Origin: Bryopsis sp. KO-2023
Taxonomy: Eukaryota; Chlorophyta; Ulvophyceae; Bryopsidales; Bryopsidaceae
Assembly (NCBI GenBank): GCA_030272585.1
Contig: BSYQ01000004.1
Location: 7,254,001-7,318,000, forward strand
DNA: 64,000 nucleotides
Direction of reading: 5' to 3'
The translations under genes and the position numbers were made by a program. This document shows positions 47,416-57,827 of the stretch, piece by piece. Under the pieces are notes generated by a model. The model was not told the DNA's origin and did not search any database. It worked only from the letters and a program-made list of their open reading frames with translations. How positions within the stretch are numbered: position 1 is the stretch's first letter; every line of letters begins with the position of its first letter.

Positions 47416-50400
47416 ATGAAGTCTACGTTCCTTGGCGGACGACCCACGCTATCTTGGTGTTCAGGGTCGACTCGCTCAACGTCATCACGTGGTAAGTCAC
47501 ACCCTGAACGTATTTTGGGGTGATTCCTTTGGGGGCTTGGACCCTTTCAGTGAGAAGGCGACGCCGTCATGTTTCTTCAGTTTCGGTTATTCCCTCAAAC
47601 CTTATCCTGCACCCCTTCCGAAAGAATTATATGTTTTCCCCCTTGAAAATCAGTAAACGAATGTGTGTGTTTTTGTATTTGTTTTACTTGAAATCAAGCC
47701 AAATATTGGTGACCATTTCAGGGTGTATGATGGATACATTTTTTTTTTTAATATCACATCGGAGCTGAAAATCCTCTGGCAACTGTAAGAATGATTGCAT
47801 TCAGGGCCAGCGCTTCAAGAAATGAATAAAACTAAGTTTCTGTGACTGCAATAGACTTGTACACAGCACCTTCCTTGCTATTTTAAAAAATTCCACCAAT
47901 TTTTTAATAGGGTGGGGTCGATCCATTTCATTTTGTAGAGTTAATGACAAAATGTGGCAATCCACTTAGAGAGCTTTTGTCATTCCGATAGGAAAGTCAG
48001 TGAAAAAAGTTGTGCGGGCTCAGTCAGACATATGGAATCTGCAGGAAGATCTTCTGAAAGAGGTAATCGCACTCTTTTCTAGGAATACAATTGATGCAAT
48101 CGAGGAAAGCAATCAATGGAGCTGCCATCCAATTGATTCGAATTAGTTTTCTCACAAAATAATCAACACTTATTTTCCCCGTCTGAACATGCCTGAATGC
48201 TTTTACATCCAAGGGACGGTTATTCTTCCCCCTTGTTTTTCTCTAAAAACAGCTGTCTCTTTGGTTTTCCTAAGTGTGAAGAAGTGTGACTTAAGTGAGA
48301 TTTGACCAAGCACCATTATTGATGTTCGCAGATTGAGGAGAGGAAAAAACTCCAAGCGGACCTGAAGAGCAAACTGTACAAAATCGCAGATGCAGTCGAT
48401 CTGGTGGGTTCATTTTTTTGTTAATATGTTGTGATTTTTTTTTTTTCCATTTTTTCACTTCCACTCTGGTCTAAGCATTGTAACAGAAAGATAGGGAAAA
48501 CGAATTGGGTAGCTAATCTTTTTTTCCGATGTGCACGTTTCACACACATTTTGTTTAGGAAAAGAGAAAGAATAAAGGACCGGTGATGCTGGTTTGACAA
48601 ATTGCTGACAAATAAATAGAAATAGAAAAAAATTAAACTAAAGTAAAATTAATAAAATTAATAAATTAAATTAAAATTTGCCAAGGTTTTTGACGAGAGG
48701 AAAAGCAAAAGACACCATGTATGTCTTTCTTCATTCCTTCAATTTTCAAAAACAAGAATTGGATTAAAAAATTTCATGGATTTTCTGAAAGTCCAATTTT
48801 CTTGTGCCATTCTTTCCAGACAGAGGAACCCTTTCAGGTTCAGCCAGACAGCGCTGGCTGCCCAATTCCTAATTATGTGGATGATGATGGTAATCTGAAA
48901 GGCAAAGCCAAAGACCCTCCTGTGGCCAATGATGAGGGCAAACCGAAAGCCAAAGCCGAAAATCCTCCAGTCGTCAAAAAAGAGCCCAAAGTAAAACCTG
49001 CAACCAAAGATCCTCCAGTTGTCAAAGCCGAGGTCAAAATCAAGCGGAAAAAAGTCGAACAGCCACCTTCAGTCAAAAAAGACGATGGCAAAAACATCGT
49101 CAAAAAAGAGCCTCCTTTGGTCAAGGATGTTGGCAAAAAAAAGGATAAAATCAAAAAAGCTGCTGCTCCTTTGATCGACCGTCGCAGAAAAAAGAAAGAC
49201 GATATCAAACCGGCTGCTTTGGTCGACAATCCTAGCAGGATGCACGACAAAATCAAAGCTCCACCTTTGGTTACCGGTGTTGGTACGGTGAAGGACCCTA
49301 TGTTTGTCGACGAAGAGGATGAGGTTGATTTCGCTCATGATGGAGGAGATGCTGAACCACCAAAGGCTGGCGAGAATGTCATGAATATTGTAATGGTGGG
49401 CTCCGAGTGCGCCCCCTATTCCAAGACAGGTAACCCTCTCTCTTTCTTTTTCCGTGTTCATTTGATCGATATCCATACCCATTCAAATTACTTTTCTATT
49501 CCCCGTTTTAATCCAATTTCAATTATGTCGAATCGTGCAGGAAAATTGCTCAAAAATGTAATGCAGTAAAAAAGAGATGCAAGTGTCGATATGGTCCATG
49601 GGTGAATTTCTGTGAATTTGGGAATCCAGTCTGAAAGGGAGGGGGTTACTGTATTTTAAATGGTGTTTGCATGGTTTTCTAGGTGGGTTGGCTGATGTGA
49701 TGGGGGCATTACCGAAAGCCTTGGCTTCTCGAGGTCATCGTGTAATGGTCGTCACGCCCCGATATGCGAATTATGAGACTGCTTGGTTTACTGATGTCCG
49801 AATGACCTACAAAGTTTTCGGGGCGGATCATGAGGTGAGGGCGGGTTTTGCCTGTTTTATGTCTCATTATATGTGTTCATTTAATCGATTTATTCATCTA
49901 TCTCTACTTTTTTTGTATTTTATTCTTGGTTTTTGTTGGTTACTTTTTGAACAATATCATATGTTGTCAATTCTTCGTTTTGATTTTTTCTTCTCAATTT
50001 TGTTTGGCTCGACATGATTCCTCACATTGATTACTCATTATTTGGGCACCTTTTCTTCTTTTTAAATAGATATATTTTTATATATACTTCTATCTCTTTT
50101 TTTTGGTTGCTTTCAAACTCCCCATTGTTTACCACTAGGTGGGCTATTTCCATGAATATCGAGACGGAGTGGATTTTGTGTTTATCGATCACCCCTGTTA
50201 TCACAACAGAGGGAACGAGCTGTACAGCGGCTCCAGATTGGATGTTGCTTTTCGATGTGCACTGATGTCCAAAGCAGCTCTGGAGGCCCCTTGGCACGTT
50301 CCCTGTGGCGATGCTGTCTATGGGGATGGAAATCTGGTTTTCATCGCCAATGACTGGCATGCAGCCCTCGTTCCCTTCTATCTGCAAGTAATCGCTTACG

Positions 50401-52548
50401 TGACCAAAATCCCCATTATGTCTCTTCCAAATCCGTAATATTTTTCATTTTCATGCTACAGTTTTAATTTTGGATTTCACAGAGAGGGTAAAATCTCGAA
50501 CCAGGCTGTCATCTGTACATGATAATTCAACCTTTGCTGGCAATTGGTCGATCTTCAGTCAGTTTAGCAGCAGTGGTGGCTTTTTCTCCAGAAGGTGGTA
50601 TCAGATATGGTTTGGAACTTTTTGACTAGGGTTGGCTATGTCACCTTGGTGCATTCATTTCAACTTTTGATTACAGTTTTTTTGTTTTGCTGTTTGGAGC
50701 AGGCACACTACAGAGACCACGAGAAAATGTCGTTTGCCCGGTCGGTGCTGATATTACATAACATGGCTTATCAAGGTCGAGGCCCCATGGATGAGTTGCA
50801 CAACTACGAAGTCCCGGAAAACTACACGGACTCTTTCCAATTGTACGATCCAGTAGGGGGCGAGCACATGAATATTTTGAAGGCAGCCATCATCCATAGC
50901 CATCGATTGGTGGCTGTTTCTCATGGATATGCGTGGGAGTGTCAGACTCAGGTGAGGCGAAAGGAACATTGTTTTGCCGGCTGTGCAGAAAACATTATTG
51001 ACATAATTTATTTTCTCCTGCAATTAAGAAATATCACATAATCTAAGTTGGAAGGTCCCTCGTTGAGCTCATCCACTGTGCAAATGACTGACATGCAACC
51101 AAAATCACAATCCGTAATAAATTTCCTGCTTTTTTGAAGATTCTGTACTCTACTCATTTCATCCTTTTGGTTTTTCTTAAACAAATATATATTTATACGA
51201 TAAATCTGAGCTGGTGCCCATCCAGTGTGCGAATTGATTGATGCTGATATCTCTGTCAGTGTGGAAATTCTGTTCATCGCAGGAAGGGGGCTGGGGTTTG
51301 GACGGGGTGCTTCGAGAACACAGCTGGAAACTGAGAGGCATAGTGAACGGAATGGACACCGACGTTTGGCATCCTTCGGTAGACCCTTACCTGAGGGATG
51401 ATCCAGCATACACCACTTACGACATAAGCTCCCTTTCCGAAGGCAAGGCCAAGTGCAAAGCTGCCCTTCAGCAAGAAATGGGGTTGCCTGTGAACGATCG
51501 AATACCGTTGTTGGGTTTCATTGGACGGCTGGATTATCAGAAGGGGGTGGACCTCATTCAGGAGAATTATGACTGGATGATGTCGGAGAATGTCCAGCTG
51601 ATCATGTTGGGGTCAGGTCGAGAGGATCTGGAGACTTCGTTGAGGGAATTGGAAGCTAGGTACGTGGAGCAGTTATATATGAATAGATTTTTTTTTGTTT
51701 TTACTCTTATTTTTGGATTTTTATATATATATATATTTATTTTTTTATTTTTTTTAGCTTTTTCTCAAAAAAATAAAATGCCCCTAAGGGCGCAATAGCA
51801 GATCTTCATTTTGAAAAAGAATGCTTCTGTTTTATTTCGTTGAAGAATGTTTGCAACATACATGGGGAAGAGATATCAACCCAATTGCCGCCATTGTAGG
51901 AATCCAGACAAGTGCAAAAGCTGGGTTGGTTTTTCTGTGGAAATGGCACACAAAATGACGGCTGCCTGTGATCTCTTGATGATGCCTTCACGGTTCGAGC
52001 CCTGTGGCCTCAATCAATTGTATGCGATGGCTTATGGAACTGTACCTGTGGTAAGTTTTTTTTAGGGTTTTTTCGAGGAAATGTCTTTGCTTTCTTGGCT
52101 TGATGCAATCTGTTCAAGAAGGGAAACCTTGATGGCTGTACAATGGATCATAGTCCTGCAGGCTTGCCCTTCACTGTTTTGACAATCCAGACGGATGGTT
52201 GTGTTTCTGTTCTATGAGTTGTACGGGGGTTACATTTTGTACCAGCAACGGATGGTTTCCTGACCAAAGTTTCAATCGGAATTGGGCTCTTAGGTCCATG
52301 CTGTTGGCGGGCTTCGAGACACTGTGATTCCTTTTGATCCATATGGCAACAGCGGCACTGGTTTCACTTTCGAATGGGCCGATGCCAATGCGATGAGAGA
52401 AGCTGTCTCGAACGCTTTGCACACATATCGGGACTTCCCAGACTCGTTCAAAGAGCTGATGATCCGTGGCATGGAGCAGAATTTCAGCTGGGAGCATGTG
52501 GCCGAGCAGTACGAAGAAGTTTTGGTGGATGCCAAGTTTCAGTGGTGA
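47416..52548 (+). CDS. SS2: plastid starch synthase, SSII clade (GT5)
   Basis: It transfers glucose from ADP-glucose to growing alpha-1,4-glucan chains in the plastid. Ten exons in phase: 47416-47491, 47992-48062, 48332-48403, 48820-49429, 49683-49834, 50139-50387, 50703-50951, 51283-51659, 51900-52050, 52294-52548; 753 residues. The N-terminus ([20 protein letters not shown]) looks like a transit peptide. A coiled-coil stretch follows ([26 protein letters not shown]) and then a lysine/proline-rich linker of about 180 residues. The catalytic part begins with [20 protein letters not shown] (ADP-glucose binding) and has [65 protein letters not shown] and [15 protein letters not shown]. It ends [11 protein letters not shown], close to land-plant SSII. 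Confidence 0.93.
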
Positions 52549-52553
52549 CAGAA

Positions 52554-52692
52554 ACGCCAGATTTTGTGTTTCTGCCATTCTAACACTCTGCCAGAATTAT
52601 GTTTCTGTCATTGGCAAAATGCCAGATTGGAGTTTCTGTCGCTCGGTGGTGTGCCAGATTCGCTTTTCTGTCAACAGGAAATGCCAGGTTGA
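52554..52692 (+). repeat. degenerate ~31-bp tandem repeat after the starch synthase stop
   Basis: Five units begin with GCCAG at 52556, 52590, 52621, 52653 and 52683 (spacing 34, 31, 32, 30). Each of the first four reads GCCAGA, a short spacer, then TTTCTG. It starts directly after the stop codon, so it lies in the 3' untranslated region. TGGCAAAATGCCA near 52612-52624 is a small perfect inverted repeat. Confidence 0.78.
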
Positions 52693-54574
52693 TGATCTGG
52701 ACATCAGAAAATATGTTCACTGTGTTACATAGTGTCTCAAATTTAGAATCCTTTCTGAGAAGGGGTGGGGGGTGGGGATTGAGGAATTCGTACAAGCCAT
52801 TGTTTGCAATTGGAACAGGAAAGAGGCCCCACTGCTCTTTTGTTTGGATCTTTTCGGTTGTAGCAGTGATGCTGGAATTGGTTTATTCTTGTGAATCTCT
52901 AGGGATGTTTGGGCGGGGGGGGGGGGGGAAGTGTCGAGAGGTTTACGAAATGGGTTGCATATTGTGGCTGTTTTTGGAAAGTATCAGAAGGTAGAAGGCG
53001 GAATCATATAATTCTTTATGGAAGGATCGAGGAGTGGGGTTTTGAGAAGAATATTCTGTAGCTAGGATCAAAGCTGTGGTGACTGTGTTGACCATCCATC
53101 ATTCGTTTTGCTTGGGTCTAGACTAAGGGTTGAGACTTCAATTTGCTTATTAGATATTGCCGCTCTGGCTCCTGTTTTCTTAGGGACATTGTCGGATTGA
53201 CAGATGGACCCATCATAGCATCAATCAATCATATATGAAGATGATTGATGGTGAAATTTCTTTTGATTTTGGAATCATATGTGAAAAATGGACTGTTTTT
53301 GATGAAATATACTTTTGTTGTGGAAACCTCATGCTGTGAAAGGTGGGATGTCTTCTTTTTAATAGGAAAGTAATTGTTCCCAGGATCTCGATTTGGGGGT
53401 TTTGATACGATGCACCAAGTTGGATTTTTTTTTGTTGGCATTCTTGTCCTGAGGGTTCAAGGGTTGTTTCAGGCTGTTCTGGGTGGGTTTTTTTCTTGGT
53501 TTTGATATTTAAATTATGGTTCAGACTGATGTCGATCTGCTGAGTCTGGATGTTATAGTTCCGCTTCTCATGCTGTATTGAATGGGATATATCATCGATG
53601 TTTAATTAAGATATGGGGGTGACTTTCCAACCGCTATTATTGCTGTCTTAACCCACCTTCGTGGTTTGTCACATTGCGAAAATTTGCCCAGTTGTCGGTT
53701 AAGTGTCATTTGCTGACTCAGAAAATCACCAAACATAATCTGGATGGGTTTTCAAAGAAGAAAACGTGAAATTACGTTGGCGGGTTTTTCATGGTGGCCC
53801 TCTGTGCGGGTGGTTCTCTGCCCACGGAAATCGCTTTGCTTGGCATGCGAGTTTTCTTTAGATTGGCATGTAACATTGGGTGAAGCATTAGTGTAGTGCG
53901 AAATCGCTTTTTGGCATGTGAAACACTCCTCTTTATGCAATCGATTGCAGTGTTTGTATTGGGACAAGATTCCTCCCTGGTCTCTGTCGGTCGACCCGCT
54001 CTACGACTGTGAGATGGCCAAAAAGACGGAGAAACTGGCGAGGAGACAGCAGCCAGAATTGTGTTCGTTCCTCTACAAGACAACCGAACCGCATATCCCT
54101 CCAAAATATAACCTTGCTGGACAGTTGAAAAGTGAGAAAGCCTGAGCAATTACAGGCGATGGCAGGTCTCGTTGGCTCTTCTCTTCTATTGCACCAATAA
54201 ATGCGACAAAGCAGTAAGCCGAGTCCCAAAGCAACACTAGCGGATACCACCGCTGGTATCCGTTTTGTGGCATACTCCCAGATAGGCCAACACAAAACAT
54301 AGCAATCACCACGGTTCTAGGAAGGTTCGTTATCTCGATTGGTAAAAAACAATCGATGCTTTCGAGTGTTTTCCCACACCAGACCACGAACGGCTGCGTG
54401 ATATCCAGAAATTCCCGCTTGGGTGCTGGAATCCGATCAAACATAGCTACGTAATTTTTTTTTTCTGCGAGTTTCTTCGAGCTGGTTACATCTCGCAGTC
54501 TTAGTGAAATGCTTGCACGCAATGGTAGCGTTCCTCCATCGTGGAAGCCAGGGGCAGGATGGAGGTATCCCGAC
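52693..54574. other. intergenic region
   Basis: Nothing firmly supported. A minus frame at 54073-54630 (185 codons, two hydrophobic stretches) overlaps the next gene's first exon on the other strand. A second minus frame lies at 53772-54149. Neither has recognisable motifs. A G run of about 14 bases lies near 52915-52928. Confidence 0.4.
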
Positions 54575-56876
54575 ATGGCCACGGCGCCTGGTGGGGATCT
54601 TCCGATCTCAGGTGTGTGCTGCAAACCCAAACAGTTTTCAAAAATGGAACAGACCTGTGCGTGCGAATCTCAAGAAACCTCTAAAAACTGTCCGAACTGA
54701 TGACAGGAAAACATCGATAAGACAGTGGGTATTTTTTTCAAAAGAAAAAATGAAGCATACCAGAGCCCACGTAGTTTCAGCAGTCTACGCCTGGATCGTT
54801 CAACTTGTGATTTGCTGGCCCTGCTAGATAGTCCGCAACCAAAAAACAACTGGTCGGAAGGTCAGCCCTCGAAATGCAAAACTGAACTTTTCTTGTAGAG
54901 CGACAGATGTTGATTTTGGACGTTTGTGCAGGATCGGGTAGGAACTCAGAGACCCTGCCTATGTGGAAAAAAATATGCGAGGTCGTCTCTGTCGCCCAAA
55001 TGGTATGTTGAACATCCGAATTGCTTTTTGTGCTGCTTGCCCGAAATCACAGTGTTATAATACTCGTTTCCTGGCTCAGGTTCTTGGGGTCCTTTTGGCA
55101 CTGGTGGCCCTGGGTTTTGTTCAGCACAGTTCAAAGACGGTGCTCGTAGTTTCCGGGATTGTCATGGCGAAATTGGGGTCCTTGGGGTTTTTGGGTGCAA
55201 ACAAACTTGCGCCTCGAGCTTTGATGGTACAACTGGTTGGGTCGGTGGGGGTAATATTCTTGGTCTTTGGCGGCGTGAACCAGGTGGGTGCCCTTTTACA
55301 TTGACATTTTGTAGTATGGGTGTCCTCTGCCCACAAAATATTAGGCTGGCAGGTGTGGGCTGATATGCCGCTCCAGGCCTTCACGGTATACTCCGTGCTC
55401 GCGAGCTCACAAACTGTGTACAACATGTTGTAGACATTGGTTTTCGGTGGTGAGAGTATTGTGGTACTACAGGTAGCTCGAAACGTTGAAGTTGATTGCA
55501 CGTTCGGTGAGGTCTTTGTTCGGGTATTTCACATGGAGGAGAGACTTCAGGCTGTCAAACACGACGAAATGGTGTCGTCACTGTTCCTTCGCTTGAACCA
55601 AATGGATGATATGCTCGATATGGTCAGGGATGGAGCTTTGGAAGACTTGACCATGAGGACCAGGGTGAACAGCATTGTCGAGCAGGTACTCATCCATTTT
55701 ACTTCGTTTCATTCTTGAAACACCTTGTCTGCCCCCCCACATTCAATGCTGAAATGTCGTGCATACTAAACCATACTGTTCGTGATAATGTCAGGACAAA
55801 AACTTGATCAGAACGAAGCTCCAAAAGATGCACCAACACGCAAGAGAAGTATTGGATCAATTGCGAGAGGAATCATTGAACGGCACAGTGGACTCCAGTA
55901 CCGTCAGCACGGACACCAAAAAAAGAATCAGGGAGAACGTCGAGCAGAGAATTCTGTCTGCCCAGTTCGCTCTGGAACGTATTGAAAAACACCTTCAAGA
56001 CCATAATGATCTGAGCTCCCAGGAATACGAGGTAGGTTGAACATTCACAAAGTTTGATTTGAATGGTCTTCAGTAAGGAGGCCCAGAGTGCAAAAGACAG
56101 ACTAATAAAGAAAGGCCCTCCTTCTTTCACTTGGAAAAGAAGCTTAATCGAGAGTGCATGGTCTTTATTTAACTCTTTTTAAATGGTCTTCACCATACAC
56201 CATATTCCTAAATAGCTCATCACTGTGGAATTATTAGCTGCTTCTTGAAGCCCTTACTCATGGAACCACTCACGATGGCCTCAGAGAAGAGATTGCTTCC
56301 CACAAAAACGACGCAGAAAGCATAAAAGATGCGTTGACTCGACACAAGACAGGTGTAATAGAAGACTCCCAGGCTCACAGAGCGGCAACCGAAGTTCAGA
56401 AAATAAAGGCCCACAGGGAAGAAACGAGAAGGCAATTCGAGGTAAGCTAGCAAGACCCTTGCATTTATCATATAAATATCCTATAGCCTTGTATTTGCAC
56501 AGCAATAACAAATTCCTCAACAAGGTTTATCGGGGACACCTGCAATTTTAGCACGTTCTAATTCTTTGAAAGTAGATTCTCAACGTGTTGCCAACGTCCC
56601 AACTTGTTGTCTGTCTTTCGTTCGACTAAATATCGATGTCCTTCGCAGAACTTCTTCAACGACACACTATCTTCGCACGAGGGTATCACAGATAGCTATC
56701 ATGAGGCCTTATCGAACACCATGCTCGAGACGCTACCAGGATACTGTTTATCTGAAGGTCGATCGTTCTCCATGGTTAGGACTCTCGGCTGGGGCACTAT
56801 TACGCTTCAAGTTCTTGCCGTCTACGTTGTCTCTACTCTCTTGTGCTTCGTTCCAGCTCGGTATCACCGAAAGTAG
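54575..56876 (+). CDS. multi-span membrane protein with central coiled coil and C-terminal membrane anchor, family unknown
   Basis: I do not recognise the family. Eight exons in perfect phase: 54575-54611, 54932-55002, 55080-55283, 55353-55415, 55473-55685, 55795-56031, 56238-56441 and 56649-56876; 418 residues. Three or four closely spaced hydrophobic segments come first (VLGVLLALVALGFVQ, VLVVSGIVMAKLGSLGFLG, MVQLVGSVGVIFLVFGG, AFTVYSVLASSQTV). About 230 residues of charged, helical, coiled-coil sequence follow (HMEERLQAVKHDEMVSSLF, MHQHAREVLDQLREE, HRAATEVQKIKAHREETRR). One hydrophobic segment (TITLQVLAVYVVSTLLCFV) with a short basic tail ends the protein. The arrangement suggests a membrane tether or shaping protein with a long coil. 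An in-frame upstream ATG at 54509 could add 22 residues. Introns are short (about 50-320 bases). Confidence 0.62.
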
Positions 56877-57827
56877 TTTGAACCTCTTGAGTTACATTGC
56901 TAGAAAGTTTTGCTTGACTGGCTTGGTTTGGGAAATCGGACCTTTGGAAGTGTAAGACTTCGATTGAAGGCTGATGGAGAAACGGCCTTGGGCTGTAATT
57001 TACTTTAGTAAATGTTGTAAGAGCTGTTGAGAAAAAGAGGTTTTTTCAGCCAACGATTCGAAAGTTCTTGCAGGCCGGTTCCGCGTTCAAAAGTACACAC
57101 CGTTACCTTCTGTGTGCTACATTTTCCTCCTTGCTTGCAAGCAATTGCTTCGCCATAGATAGGACAAAAAACATTGGGCATGTTGAGGGACAAAAGCTAT
57201 CCCATGTCCCGTTGAATATGTTCACAGAAAACTACTTCACCTCATATCCATATTCAACCCCCCAAAACCGACTTTCTTATTGACTCTTTGACTTTCCTAC
57301 AAGACCTAATCCCCACTGTCGACGAGACGATCAGGAAAGCGAATACACTGTATTCTTACTTTACAACAAGATGGGATTCATCCCAAAGCTGTGCGCACGT
57401 GTACATTAAGCACGACTATCTGCACAACTCGCCCCAGCACGCCACCAACCGCTCATTTCAGACAAACCATAGTAACGAAGCATAAACTCAAGTGTTGAGG
57501 TGGTTAAGGCATTTCGAATTCGCACGATCGTCTTGTCACCTAGTCATCACGAGTGTTGGCTTCTCGTCGTGCGCCCGCCTACCAACCCGTGTTAGGTTGG
57601 CTCGCACATTATATCCTGTAAATGTAAATCAGTTTATCCCCTTGATGTTGGCGCAAATCCAGGCGGGATGACTGAAGAGGGGGTGGCTTTGAATCAGGTA
57701 GAAAGACTAGGCGTGGACATATAGTTCAGGGACTTGCAACTGCCTATCGCCCGAAAAGTGCGTTCCCAAAACGTTGCTTATATATATATACATATATATT
57801 GAGCGAATCATATTATTGGTTTGGCAG
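56877..57827. other. region that should hold the 5' exon(s) of the K+ channel gene
   Basis: No exon could be proved. Short frames occur on both strands and the region has a mixed composition. A stretch at 57505-57530 (GGTGGTTAAGGC...) resembles part of a tRNA D-arm, but no complete cloverleaf can be drawn. Confidence 0.35.

Noticed and set aside
54073..54630. 185-codon minus-strand membrane-like frame
   Set aside because: It overlaps the first exon of the plus-strand coiled-coil gene and lacks recognisable motifs or splice partners; hydrophobic stretches alone are weak evidence.
57500..57620. tRNA-like sequence (GGTGGTTAAGGC)
   Set aside because: It resembles a serine or leucine tRNA D-arm, but no matching T-arm (GTTCRANYC) or acceptor stem could be paired.
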